Shown one piece after another: positions 22,880 through 34,144 of a DNA stretch of 64,000 bases. The translations under genes were made by a program, and so were the position numbers. The DNA is from Strigops habroptila (taxonomy: Eukaryota; Chordata; Aves; Psittaciformes; Psittacidae). The stretch lies in NCBI RefSeq assembly GCF_004027225.2, contig NC_044291.2:12243979-12307978 (forward strand). The letters run 5' to 3'. Numbering within the stretch: position 1 is the stretch's first letter; each line of letters opens with the position of its first letter. The notes below the pieces were generated by a model. That model searched no databases. It was not told the DNA's origin and saw nothing but the letters and a program-made list of their open reading frames with translations.

Positions 22880-23325
22880 GCAGGTCAGGTGGGAGTGTTG
22901 ATCTGCTGGAGGGTGGGAAGCTCTGCAGAGGGATCTGGACAGGCTGGATCCATGGGCTGTGGCCAGTGGGATGAGGTTCAACAAGGCAAAGTGCTGGGTC
23001 CTGCACTTGGGCCACAACAACCCCCTGCAACGCTCCAGGCTTGGGGCAGAGTGGCTGGAAACTGCTCATGGGAAAGGAGCTGGGGGTGCTGATTGACGGA
23101 GCTGAACATGAGCAGCTTGTGCCCAGGCAGCCAAGAAGCCACCAGCATCCTGGCCTGTATCAGCACCAGTGTGGCAGCAGGGCCAGGGCAGTGACTGTCC
23201 CCCTGCACTGGGCACTGGTGAGGCTGCACCTTGAATCCTGTGTTCAGTTCTGGGCCCCTCACTACAAGAGAGACATTGAGGTGCTGGAGCAGGGTCAGAG
23301 GTGCTCCAGGGGTCCCTGGGGCTCC
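22880..23325 (+). repeat. CR1 LINE internal fragment
   Basis: Plus-strand CR1 reverse transcriptase region with equivalents of '[16 protein letters not shown]', 'LGVLID' and 'LVRLHLESCVQFWAP'. It is broken at both ends, and the right end runs into olfactory-receptor flank sequence. Confidence 0.9.
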
Positions 23326-23690
23326 AGGGGAACCTGCTGTGAAACAGCCTGAAGCAAACACTGATGTTCCCTCCCTCAGCTGGGAGAGGAACTTCCAGCA
23401 GTGGCATTTCTCCTGTCAGCAACAGAATAGGGCATGAGAATCGCCTTTCCTTGTGCCATCATTAGGCAGGACACTGAGACAGTTACCAAGAGGGAAGGGA
23501 TCCAGCCAAGTCACTCAAGGCATCTCATTCTGGTTTGATGTCCTGGGGCTAGAAGGGACTCAGCTCCCTCCTGTGCCTGCCACAAACCCACAGGAGGAGG
23601 GATTCCTCTTGCCCCTCCTCAGGCATGCACAAAGTAGGTACCTGCATGGGAGCTCTTTGTCTCAGCTCCCATGGTAATCAAGAGATTGAG
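23326..23690 (-). repeat. stray fragment of the OR upstream flank
   Basis: This matches 46,640-47,190 in the same orientation (the outer part of the OR-B upstream flank), with an internal deletion. The receptor it once belonged to would have lain to the left on the minus strand, but a CR1 fragment sits there instead. Confidence 0.7.
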
Positions 23691-23699
23691 GGAGTTGAG

Positions 23700-24570
23700 A
23701 GCTGTATGCTCTAATGGAGCAATGCTGAGGGAGAGGACAGCATCTGAGGATGTCACCTTGGAGCCTGGTGAGGAATTACTTTTGTAGACAGAAATTAGAG
23801 CAGATGTCTACATTTAGGACAACTAAAACCTCCACTATTCATTACATCCGTGGCAGCCTTCAGAGGCAGCCAGCTGACCAAATGGAACTAGAGTCCCTCT
23901 CTTTCTCTTCTCCATTAGCTGTATTTCCTAGATCTCCATCGACTTTAACAGCAGTTGTCCCATGGCCTTCCTGACATTGCCTAACCACATTCAGGGCACC
24001 TACTCAATGGCTAAATACAGGCCTCTGCTGCCCAGATTGCAGAGCCCATCCCAGATTTTCTCTGGCCTTGAAGAGAGAAGCATTCCCTCTTTTGGCTCCT
24101 TCACATTGCCATCTGCCATCTCTTCCAGCATGTCTCTGGTCTCAAGCAGAGCATTTCCATACACTGGGTCTTAGGCACTTGGAACTGGGTTTGTGACTTG
24201 CCTGTGACAAGTCTGAGCTTGTCTCTGGTGCCAGAGCTGAGGTGCTGCAGCCCAGATGTGCATCAGTGCCCTCAGACAGGAGGAGATGAAGTCTGATGTG
24301 CCACTCCAGATTTCTTATTTGGATGGAATAAATGGTGAGGGGTGGTTGGAGCACTCACAGTGGTGCTGCCATGGGGCATACAGGATGATGGGGATGCCCT
24401 CCATCAGAAGGAGCTTGTCATATGTATGGTGCTCCTCTATGCACATGCACCAGGTTGGGGGAGCCCTTGTGGGTGAGGCTCAAAGGAGAGGCCACTTAGC
24501 GTGGCATCCTGGTGGGAGACAAAGCACCTGCAAACCAGGGTAAGAAGGTGGACTAAGCCTCATTTTAGCA
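23700..24570. other. no recognisable gene
   Basis: No coding or repeat signal that I can name. Confidence 0.4.
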
Positions 24571-24574
24571 ACCC

Positions 24575-25482
24575 AATGAAGTCTCCAGATCCATGAGCCC
24601 AGGTCTCACTGGGGACTTCAATGACGCTGACAGTCTCTGGAAGGGGAGCACAGCAGCATGCAAGACTGTCCAGCAGGTGCTGGGGTCTCTTGGGACAACT
24701 TCTTTGCACAGGTACAAGGTAGGCCAACAAAGGAGATGCTCACCTGAATCCAGTCCTTGCAGAGGGCTGATCAGGGATGAGAAAACCATTGTGAGCGTGG
24801 GCTGTAGTGACCATGAAATAGTGGGTCTCAGCTCCCAAGGGGTGTGAGGCCACTCTCCATCATCTTTAAAACATCACGGAGAGTGGGGGAACTCCCTGAC
24901 AAGTGGCAACACCCAGATGCTGCCTGCACTTTATGTAAAAGGCCCAAAGGATGAACAGGGGAACTAAAGGCAGTCTCCAGAGTGCATGCACTTGGATTCT
25001 CCCCTCAGTGCCTGGAAACATCATGGAGCAGGTATTCCTGGAAACTCTGTTAAGCACATGGACAATAAGGGGTGACTGGTGACAGCCAACATGGCTTCAC
25101 TAAGGGCAAATCCTGCCTGACAAATTTGGTGGCCTTCTACAATGGGGCCATAGCAGTGGTGGATAAGGGAAGAGTGACTGACATTGTCTACCTGGACTTG
25201 TGCATGGCATTTGACACTGTCCTGCACGACATCCTTGTCTCTAAATTGGAGAGGCACAGATTTGACAGATGCACTTGGTGCATAAAGAATGGACTGGATG
25301 GTCTCAGAGAGCTGTGGTCAATGGCCAGATGTCCAAGTGGAGTCTGGTGACGAGTGGTGTCCCTCAGGGTTTGGTATTGGGACCGGCACTGTTCAACATC
25401 TTTATTGGCAATATGGACAGTGGGATCATAGAGTCATAGAATAGTGAGGGTTGGGAGCAACTTAAGATCATCTAGTCCCAGG
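24575..25482 (+). repeat. CR1 LINE fragment with reverse transcriptase remnant
   Basis: Plus-strand CR1 from the end of the endonuclease/linker ('GCSDHEIV' near 24,800) through reverse transcriptase motifs ('[20 protein letters not shown]' near 25,075, '[16 protein letters not shown]' near 25,190, '[14 protein letters not shown]' near 25,355) and then, after a large deletion, the 3' tail at 25,430-25,480. The YADD-type active site is deleted. Confidence 0.9.
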
Positions 25483-25489
25483 GGGCCGA

Positions 25490-25966
25490 TGAGGGAACTG
25501 TGGGGCCTGGGGAGGTGAGGAGCGAGGTTGTCCATACAGTGTGGGACCTCAAGGGACTGCTTCTCCTGCCTCTGCAGATGACTTCAGGAGACCCTTTAGG
25601 TCAGCATTAATTGCAGAATGCTGCTGTCACATCTTCTGTAAACTGAAAAATGATGGATAATAACCTTGAAAGGAAAGGTTTCCTCTCCCTTAGGAAACCT
25701 TCTCTGAAATCTTCATCATTAAGTCTCCAGATGAAACCTATGCAATGATTTGTGCGAGTCTTAGAGAAAATTCCAGAAAGACACATGGCTCCTCAGGGCT
25801 TTCTGTGTTTGAATGAGCCCCAGGGCCTTTGTGGTGCTGAGTCCATGCACCTCAGCTCCGGAGAGCAGACTCAAGAGCCCTCTCAAGAAGTCAAACTCAG
25901 AAGCAATTCCCAAGTCCCTTGAAGCATCACTGAGCCCCACTGAGGCCATTCCTGACAAAGCCTCCC
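25490..25966 (+). repeat. duplicated OR-cluster flank block joined to OR-D
   Basis: Positions 25,490-25,590 match 52,040-52,130, and 25,740-25,966 match 38,220-38,455 in the same orientation. The right edge of this block is fused to the middle of an olfactory receptor (OR-D), so a deletion or unequal exchange joined flank to gene. Confidence 0.75.
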
Positions 25967-26525
25967 TACTACATGGCCATCTGCAAGCCCCTGCACTACG
26001 GGACCCTCCTGGGCAGCACAGCTTGTGCCCACATGGCAGCAGCTGCCTGGGGCACTGGGTTTCTCAGTGCTGTGCTGCACACTGCCAATACATTTTCACT
26101 ACTCCTCTGCCAAGGCAATGCTGTGGAGCAGTTATTCTGTGAAATCCCCCAGATCCTCAAGCTCTTCTGCTCGCATTCCTACCTCAGAAAAGCTGGGCTT
26201 CTTGTGGTTGGTACCTGTTTAGCACTTGGCTGTTTTGTTTTCATCGTGGGTTCCTATGTGCAGATCTCCAGGGCCGTGCTGAGGATCCCCTCTGAGCAGG
26301 GACGCCACAAAGCCTTTTCCACGTGCCTCCCTCACCTGGCCTTGGTCTCTCTGTTTATCAGCACTGGCATCTTTGCCTACCTGAAGCCCCCCTCTGCCTC
26401 CTCCCCATTCCTGGACCTGGTTTTGGCAGTGCTGTACTCGGTGGTGCCTCCAGCAGTGAACCCCCTCATCTACATGCCTGAGGAACCAGGAGCTCAAATA
26501 TACTCTGAGAAAACTCTGAATTTGC
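25967..26525 (+). pseudogene. olfactory receptor pseudogene OR-D (OR14-like), 5' truncated
   Basis: The copy begins in the middle of the conserved MSYDRYVAIC segment ('YYMAICKPLHYGTLLGS') and runs through TM4 to TM7: 'FFCEIPQ'-like region ('LFCEIPQILKLFCSHSYL'), 'GRHKAFSTCLPHL' and 'PPAVNPLIY'. TM1-TM3 are gone, replaced by flank sequence at 25,966. One extra T at about 26,475 (TACATGCCTGAGG where other copies have TACAGCCTGAGG) shifts the frame within PLIYSLRNQ. A polyadenylation signal AATAAA lies at about 26,722. Receptors of this family are seven-helix odorant receptors of sensory neurons, and this copy cannot make one. Confidence 0.9.
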
Positions 26526-26529
26526 TACT

Positions 26530-27300
26530 TCACATTATAGGTGCCATTACCCCACAAGGGCTCCCACTGAATCTCTGGAAAATCAAGACTAACTCTTTTC
26601 ATGTGTCTTTATTTTCCTAAGTGCTTTTTTTTTTTTTTTCTTTCCCTGCTCTCCTACCTGTTATTTCCGTGCCCCAAAGACCTCATGTGCACACACAGTC
26701 TTGCTCACTGTTTAGAGACTCTCAATAAAGAAACCAAGTGACAATCATGAGTGCCAGCTCCCATCTCTGCACATCTCCTCTGGAGCTGGGGAGCAGCCCC
26801 AGCATGCAGGAGGAGTTCAAGAGGCAAATGCCCACTGCCCCATGGAGGAGCAGCCCTGGTGGGAAAGTCTGGGTAGGCAGTGAGGGCCAGCTCGGGTCCT
26901 GTGGGAGCACAGGGAAGGGGCCAGGAGCACGGGCCAGAGCAGAGGCATGAGGAGAGATCAGACAGGAGCTGACCTGGGCTGGAAATTGCCTTGCAGAGAA
27001 AAATGCTGGTGTTCAACTACTCCAACATGATCTGCAGAGTCTGGGTATCCTAAAGCATGTCATGGGGCAGATCCAGCAGTCCTTGCTGTGCTGCTGCTCC
27101 ACCAGGCCTGGGAAGTGGCTGGAGAAGGTTCGGTGTCTGTCACTTGCCTTTGCTTGGTGCCATCCTCCCTGCTGAAAGGTGGCATGGAAAAAAGGGTGGG
27201 ATGCTGGTTTAGGGTTTGCAATGAAGGAGGTATTGACCCAGAAGCCACATCATTTTGCTGTGGTCCTCAGTCCCTGTGCCCAGCACATGTCCTAAATACA
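26530..27300. other. 3' flank of OR-D, otherwise no gene
   Basis: Contains a T13-14 run at about 26,626, an AATAAA at about 26,722 and sequence I do not recognise. Confidence 0.4.
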
Positions 27301-27374
27301 ACTTTCCAAACCTCAAAGGTCACATTTAGCCCAGATGGAAAATTTCTGTCTGAGATGACTGCACATATTTTGTA

Positions 27375-27735
27375 TTGGGAAATAGCATGAGAATGGAAAA
27401 CCACTGGAAACTGCAGCTTTGGAGATCTAGAGTGGAGCTGAAGGTAAAGAAATGTCACTCTGAGGGTAGTGCTGTGGTGCCAAACATCACTCCAAGGGAG
27501 TCGGGATCAGCCCATGGCTTTGTGTTTCACAGAACATCTGGGGAGGATGGAGAGACACCAGTAGAGGAAGGGACCTACTGGGGTAAGAAGAAGGTGGGGA
27601 AGCACGCTGGGTGTCTGCAGCCTGCAGGGAAACAGGCACAGGCGTGGGATAGTGCAAGATGGGCTATGGTGCAGATGGCCAAGGGTGCTGGAAAGGCTGA
27701 ATGTCCCTGACGGAACCCAGGTCTTTGTCCCCTTG
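27375..27735 (+). repeat. duplicated block, inverted relative to its unit
   Basis: This matches 37,300-37,665 in the same orientation and 52,500-52,950 in inverted orientation (shared landmark 'CCCATGGCTTTGTGTTTCA'). The next block (27,930 onward) has the opposite relationship, so this piece was flipped inside the OR-A upstream flank. Confidence 0.7.
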
Positions 27736-27929
27736 GCTATGGCTGATGCCCCTGCCACAAAGGCCTAAGAGAAGACACATCATCATCATGGCCATGGGGC
27801 ACCATTGTGTCCTTGCACCCCCCTGGGGAGGCCAGAAGGTGTCATCCCATTGTCCTTCACTTGGCATCACCCTCCCCACATCCCCAAGAAGACCCTGAGC
27901 CAGGGGCTGGGGGCGGAGCTGGGGGCCAG

Positions 27930-29411
27930 GGCTTGTCCATCCTCCTTCACCATGCTCACAGTCTTCAAAGACCTCAGATGTCCCAGTCTCTTGCTTGCAT
28001 CCTCCACTTGGATCCATATCCCAGCACTGCACTGCCCGTCCTCCTTACTGTGCTGCCCTAAAATCAGAACTTGAGGTATTCCCCATTGGCCAGACTGTCC
28101 CTTGCTCTTCCAGGTCCTTTTCTGTTCTGTAGCACCCTCTCTGCTGCGCACACCCCTCTCTGCCCTCACTCACAAGTGTCTCCTAGAAACTTTACACTTC
28201 CCCTGCAGCAACGACACCTCACTCCAGAAGGTTCCTGCATTCTCCAGGCTCAGGGATGGTTCCTGCCTTCCAGGCAAGTTTGGGTGGTGCAGGAGAGGGA
28301 GACACGAAGGTCGGCTCATGGGGCATGATGAGCAGTGTTCAGGCACCCCCAGCAGTGGGCATTCCCCATGTGCCAGGCTGAGGCATGTTCCCATGAGGGA
28401 AACTTCTCAGGTAACCTCTGGTATGTCCAGGGTCTGCAGCCACGCTCCAGGGGACACCTACTCCTCCTCCACCTACAGACATCAACTGCTTTCTGTTGCT
28501 GGGCTCAGTCCTGGTTGTAACGATTTGTTAAAGCACTGACTCATCCCCTTGCTTCTTGCTGACTTCCCTCCACCCTCTCTCCCCTCCCTACACACTGCTC
28601 ATTGCCACTAGTAACTAACTGAACAGTTAAGAAGCTCTCAAGGCTTTCCTCAGAGAGACTGGGGGGGTTTGGGAGGGAAGGGTGACCAACATGTTGCCTG
28701 TAAAATGGAGGGCCTCCACAAATCCAAGCTTCCCCTTCAAACAGGGGACATCCACACTCCTGATCCTTCTTGACTCCATGCTACACCTCCTGGGGTTCCA
28801 GCCGTCAAAGGGGCATGAGATTATCTGTACAATTCTCCCCTTACAGAGCTAGATCTCAGGAACAGCATTTTAAATGATGCCTCCCAGAATCTGGTGCCTT
28901 TCTTCCTGGGACAGGAACAGACCAGCACGTCCTGGGGAAAAACATTCTCTCGGCACCTTGGTGGCAGCCCCTTTGGCTCCATGGACTGTTAAGGTTGTAG
29001 TTTGCGGAGTAACCACTGGCTTGTTCCCAATCTGGCGCTGGTTGTTCCTCTTTCCCATCCAGAGTCTTGCCTCAAAGCACAAAGGCCTGGCAGACCTTGC
29101 TGGTGGGAAGTGAGGCAAAGAGGAGATAGGCTATCTGAGCTCTACCTGCATGTACTCATGCTTTACTTAGTAGTGGTCCTGTGTTACCTTGTTTCATCTT
29201 TCACTGTTCCTGAAGTAGCAGCAGCTCATCTTGGTGCCCTTGAATTCCTGTTTGAGTTTGACTGAGTTTTGCTATGACCCTAGCAGGTATTTAAAAGACA
29301 TGTAGATGTGGCACTTGTGGACATGGCTCAGTGGTGGACTTGACAGTGTTTGGTTAATGGTTGGACTCGATGTTCTTAAGGGTCTTTTCCAACCTCAGTG
29401 ATTCTACAGTT
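27930..29411 (+). repeat. OR-A distal upstream flank (shared with OR-B and OR-C flanks)
   Basis: Positions 27,950-28,260 match 54,610-54,910, and 28,690-29,280 match 55,450-56,010 (+) and 48,150-47,590 (-). A CR1-type tail (29,283-29,411) closes the block. Relative to B and C, about 680 bases are missing at 29,277-29,283. Weak open frames shared by copies (for example 28,874-29,113) show no domain and probably only reflect recent duplication. Confidence 0.75.
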
Positions 29412-31283
29412 CTAAGAAAAGCTGATGCTCAGACCAAACTCTGTCTCTCAGCAGAGAAATGACACTGCAGAAATAAGTGTGTCTCCCAGATGAGGGTGGA
29501 AAAATCAGTGATGACTTCATCCTGTTTTACAGCAGATTCCCCTAGGGCCCAGGGAGCCCTGGAGGGAGCCCAGAGGAGCAGAGGCAGTGCCACCTTGGGC
29601 TGGGCCTCTGCTGCTGAGCTGGGCCGGGCTCTTGGGACTCAGAGAGATGCTGCCAAGCGCACAGTGTTGCAGAGAGACAGCTCTGCCCAGGAGTGGAGCT
29701 GGGGCACTGCCTGCAGGCACCGAGGGCAGAGAGCTCTGCGAGCCTCAGAGAGCTTAAAGGCACTTGGCAGGGGAGGATGCTGAAAGCTCCCTGCACAAGA
29801 AACCTTCCCAGCTCTGTGCATGGTAAGGCTCTGGGTGCAGGGCAATGCAGCTGCATTTCCTGGAGGGACCTCCTCAAGCTGCTGCCTCGGACAGTCCATG
29901 GGATCTGTCAGGAGGACTCTCTTAGTTTCTCTGTGTGGATTAAGGAGGAGGATGTGCTCCAGAGCAGGGCTTCCCTCTGCACCATGCAAGGGCCAGGAGA
30001 AGACAGGACCCTTGTCCCGGGGCTGGCTGCAGGGTGTGAATGTGGGTGTGCAGCCAGGGGTGCCCAGCGCTGTCCTTGCGAGCAGGGTCCCTGCACCCCA
30101 GGGGCTGTGTGCCAGGGCAGGGACTCTGCCGCCTGCCAGGGTCAGCACCCAGCCTGCCCGGGAGCTCCCCATGCTGATGGAGGAGAAGCTGGGAGGAAGA
30201 AACAAGCCCTGGCAGGGAAGGGAAGTGCTGGGTGGGTGATGGCTGCTCCAGTGTCCAGTCACTATGAGCACATTTGCAGAGGGTCCTTCTGAAAGACACT
30301 GAGGCAGCGTTTACCTGAAAGGGAAGGATTCTGGGCTTTGATATTTTTGACTCTTGGTTGTCAGGTTGGGCAGTGGGAGGTGGGAATTTACTTCTCTGCT
30401 AAGGAGAAGGCACCAAGAGTCTTGTCAGGACTTGTCTGAGCTGCTCCTGAGCCCCTGCACAGGCAGAGATGCTCCTGGGCAGAGCCCTGCTGCTGGCAGC
30501 AGTGTGCAGGGCAGAGCTGAGCACACAGCCCATGGGATGGGCTCTGAGAGCACTGAGAGGGAGCGGAGCTGGGCACAAAGCAGCAGCTCCCGGCAGGGAC
30601 AGCTGCAGGCATCAGCTGGAGCTCCCACATGGAGCTCCACAACTCCCCCAACATGAGCAGCGAGCGGGGGGAAGGTGCAGCCCAGGCCTGGGGAGGGTGC
30701 GTTCAGGCAGCTCTCTTGGTGTCTGGCACTGGAGGTGGCTGCTGCCCATGCTCTGCTGGGCAAGGACCTGTCTCTCTCTCTAGAACATCTCTGCAGTTCC
30801 CTGCCTGTCTGCTCTGCCTGTCCTGCTGGGCTTGCGACCTGCCCCCAGACAGGCACAGCTCTCCTGTAGCGTCCTCACAAGTGCAGAGCCTTCCCTTGGG
30901 GGTCAGCACTCTGCGCTCAGAGTTATTTGCTTCTGCTGCCAAGGGCTGTCCCCTGCTCTATCACATATTCTCCTGCTGTTCTCCTAACTTTGCACTAAAG
31001 CAAAGACAGCAAAGCCCTTTTGTCTGTCCTGTCCTGAGACTCCTCACATTTCACTCATAAAAAATAGAATTCCTAAATCTAAAAAAATAACTTGTCAGAT
31101 ATGAATCTAGGGGAGAAAAAAAAAGACCTTGGGAGCCACATTGCTTCTCCCAGCACACCCACCCACCAGCACCAGAAACAGGAAAATACACTTGAACTTC
31201 GGGGTGGTGGTGGAAGTCTCATGAGAAATTGACTGGTTTTATCCTGAGAAGTCTCCCCTAACCTGTCACTGCCTTTTTCTCCT
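29412..31283 (+). repeat. OR upstream cassette, copy A
   Basis: About 1.9 kb directly upstream of OR-A, shared with 46,745-44,583 (-) and 60,437-62,132 (+). It ends in a conserved pyrimidine tract and AG (31,289-31,290) just before the receptor frame. That fits the known structure of olfactory receptor genes, in which one or more non-coding 5' exons splice to a single coding exon. The promoter is probably inside this cassette, but I cannot place it. Confidence 0.75.
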
Positions 31284-32034
31284 GTGACAGCTCCCCATGC
31301 CCAGAGGCAGCAGTCGTCCAATGGCAGCTCCATCACCCAGTTCCTCCTCCTGCCATTCGCAGACATGCGGGAGCTGCAGCTCTGGCACTTCTGGCTCTTC
31401 CTGGGCATCTCCCTGGCTGCACTCCTGGGCAATGGCCCCATCATCACCAGCACAGCCTGCCACCAGCACCTCCACACCCCCATGCACTTCTTCCTGCTCA
31501 ACCTCTCCCTCCTGGACCTGGGCTGCATCTCCACCACTGTCCCCAAATCCATGGCCAATTCCCTCTGGAACACCAGGGCCATCTCCTACATAGGTTGTGT
31601 TGCACAGGTCTTTTTCTTTCTCTTCTTGATCACAGCAGAGTTTTATTTTCTCACCATCATGTCCTACGACCGCTACGTGGCCATCTGCAAGCCCCTGCAC
31701 TACGGGACCCTGCTGGGCAGCAGAGCTTGTGTCCACATGGCAGCAGCTGCCTGGGGCACTCGGTTTCTCGATGCTGTGCTGCACACAGCCAATACATTTT
31801 CACTACCCCTCTGCCAAGGCAATGCTGTGAAGCAGTTCTTCTGTTACCTTCCCCAGCTCCTCAAGCTCTCCTGCTCACACTCCTACTTCAGAGAAGTTGG
31901 GCTTCTTGTGATTGGTTTATATTTATCATTTGTGTGTTTTGTTTTCATCATGGGGTCTTATGTGCAAATCTTCAGGGCCATGCTGAGGGTCCCCTCTCAG
32001 CAGGGATGTCACAAAGCCTTTTCCACGTGCCTCC
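31284..32034 (+). pseudogene. olfactory receptor pseudogene OR-A (OR14-like), 3' end replaced by CR1
   Basis: The frame runs from the region equivalent to MSNGSSITQFLLLPF through TM1 ('LGISLAALLGNG'), 'HTPMHFFLLNLSLLDL', the signature 'MSYDRYVAICKPLHYGTLL', TM4-TM5 and 'HKAFSTCL', then breaks at about 32,034 into CR1 sequence. TM6-TM7 and the C-terminus are lost and the CR1 supplies a short foreign tail and stop. The start codon equivalent to the ATG of OR-B and OR-C is TCG at 31,314, and the only upstream in-frame start-like codon is GTG. Other positions are largely intact, so inactivation may be fairly recent. Confidence 0.92.
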
Positions 32035-32383
32035 ATTGTCCAAGGGCTGGAGCACGTCTCCGATGAAGACAGGCTGAGAGAGCTGAGGGTGTTCAGCCTG
32101 GAGAAGAGAAGGCTCCAGGGAGATCTTACTAAGCCCATACCTAAACAGGGCCTACAAGAAATCTGGAGAGGGGCTTTTTAAAAGGGTGTGCAGTGACAGG
32201 ACAAGGGGGAATGGCTTTAAACTGAAAGAGGGGAGATTTATATCAGACATTAAAAAGAAGTTCTTCCCTGTGAAGGTGGCGGGACACTTGCACAGGATTC
32301 CTAGGGAAGCTGTGGCTGCCCCATCCCTGGCAGTGTTCAAGGCCAGGTTGGACACAGGGGCTTGGAGCAACCTGCTCTAGTGG
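32035..32383 (+). repeat. CR1 LINE 3' fragment fused to OR-A
   Basis: Plus-strand CR1 from 'KGWSTSPMK'-like sequence through 'LEKRRLQGDL' and the C-terminus ('[22 protein letters not shown]'), ending abruptly at about 32,383 where module X3 begins. The tail itself is missing. Confidence 0.9.
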
Positions 32384-32903
32384 ACCACTCCAGCACATGT
32401 ACTGACAGCTTCTCCTCCCTCTAGAACACATACCCACAACGTGTTTCAAGCAAACACTAAAGTAGGATTGAAAAGTCAAAGAACACGTACCTGGATGCAC
32501 AGGGCAGCCAGGGGAGATGCAGCCTCCTGACGCAGGGGTCTCCTCTGCACTGGTTACTGCAGGGCTCTCGCTCCTTAAATAGCCCATGCTCACCGGCGGG
32601 GCCCCTGTCACAATGGGCGTCTCCACAGTGACCATCACGGCTTTGTGATGGCGGCAGCATCGTGCCTGTGGCCACTGGGCACACAGGAGTGCTCCGGGAG
32701 TCACTGTGGGGGGACCAGCCTCTGCCCAGCCGGCTCGGGGAGGTCCCTCAAGGGCTGCCTTTCCTCAGTGCCTTTCATCCGGAGGTGGAGCATGCGAGGG
32801 GTCACAGCTCAACCTGGGCAATGAACAGGGCATCATGTCCATCTACAAGACGTGGAAGTGGAGAGAAGTGGAGAGTGGAGAGTGACCGACATTTGCACAT
32901 CAG
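32384..32903 (-). promoter_or_regulatory. promoter/first-exon-like module X, copy X3
   Basis: On the minus strand, in order: the upstream region shared with X2, a TATA-like CTATTTAAGGAGCGAGAG (about 32,568-32,585) and a donor-like CCAG|GTACGTG near 32,490. About 100 bases of intron-like sequence follow, to the junction with CR1. It is an inverted copy of 21,221-21,720, including the same junction with a CR1 tail at about 32,903. Confidence 0.6.
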
Positions 32904-33135
32904 AGAATCATGGAATCCCGGACTGGTTTGGGGTGGAAGAGACATTAAAGCTCATCCAGTTCCAACCCCCTGCCATGGGCAGGGACACCTTCCACTAGAG
33001 CAGGTTGCTCCAAGTCCCTGTGTCCAACCTGGCCTTGCACACTGCCAGGAATGGGGCAGCCATAGCTTCTCTGGGCAACCTCTGCCAGCACCTCAGCACC
33101 CTCACAGGGAATAACTTTTTCCTGAGGTCTCATCT
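32904..33135 (-). repeat. CR1 LINE 3' end fragment
   Basis: Minus-strand CR1 terminus. Its tail touches module X3 in the same way as the plus-strand CR1 touches X2 at 21,220, so CR1 tail and module moved together in the duplication. Confidence 0.9.
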
Positions 33136-33304
33136 CAATCTACCTTTGTGTAAATGTATTTGTTGGTAAAAGTGTCAGCACCAACGACTGAAACATGAAG
33201 CCTTTCTTTCAACTGAGACACTCCATCATTTGCAATTAAACCACAGAGAAAACAGAAACTCAACGCCCATGCAGTGAAAAAAAAAATTATTACTGACTGC
33301 TGCA

Positions 33305-34140
33305 ACACTCCTGGAAATTATTCCCATTGTCTGACTCCATTGTCTCTGGGGTGCCATGTTGCCTTTTTTCTCAAGGCCCAGGACAGTGTTCCAGGCAGTG
33401 GCGTGGGGCACAGTGTGTGTTTCCAGCCATCCGGTGGTTACTTCCACCATGCTTGCCTTGGCAGGTTTGTGGGAGTGTGATATAGTCAATGTGCCAGGCA
33501 TTCCCATATTTGTACTTCAGCCATCGTCCTCCAAACCAGAGAGGCTTTAATCGTTTGGCTTGCTTAATTGCAGCACATGTTTCACATTCATGAATAACCT
33601 GGGCAATAGTGTCCATTGTTAAGTCCACCCCTCGATCATGAGCCCATCTATATGTTGCATCTCTGCCTTGATGGCCTGAGGTGTTATGGGCCCACTGGGC
33701 TAAAAATAATTCACCCTTATGTTGCCAATCTAAGTCCATCTGAGCCACTTCAATCTTAGCAGCTTTATCCACTTGTTGGTTGTTCTGGTGTTCCTCAGTG
33801 GCCCGACTCTTGGGTACATGAGCATCTACGTGGCGTACCTTCACCACCAGGTTCTGCACCCGGGCAGCAATCTCTTGCCACAGTGCAGCAGCCCAGATGG
33901 GTTTACTTCTGCATTGCCAGTTACTCTGCTTCCACTGCTGCAACCACCAACACAGGGCATTTGCCACCATCCATGAGTCAGTATAAAGTACTGGCCATTT
34001 TTCTCATTCAGTGATGTCCAAGGCCAGCTGAATGGCTTTCACCTCTGCAAACTGACTCGATTCACCCTCTCTTTCAGCAGTTTCTGCAACTTGTCGTAGG
34101 GGACTCCATACACCTGCCTTCCATCTCCGATGTTTCCAAA
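33305..34140 (-). pseudogene. ERVL-like pol remnant: RNase H and integrase N-terminal half
   Basis: RNase H parts ('HVDAHVPKS' and the preceding tryptophan-rich helix region) continue in one frame into the integrase zinc domain ('HNTSGHQGRDATY', 'HECETC') and the first core motif 'WHIDYI'. Frameshifts follow, and homology ends near 33,305 at the second core aspartate. The general arrangement is that of class III (ERVL) elements. It is inactive. Confidence 0.75.
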
Positions 34141-34144
34141 GCAC

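Noticed and set aside
28874-29113. 79-codon frame open in three duplicated copies (also 47,736-47,975 and 55,606-55,845)
   Set aside because: The opposite strand is open as well (28,870-29,118 and counterparts), and differences among copies do not favour silent sites by eye. Recent duplication explains the shared open frame.
30469-30783. Signal-peptide-like start (MLLGRALLLAAVCRAEL) in the OR-A cassette
   Set aside because: Copy C has a stop 19 codons in, copy B has proline and aspartate in the hydrophobic core, and no domain follows. Probably chance in duplicated non-coding DNA.
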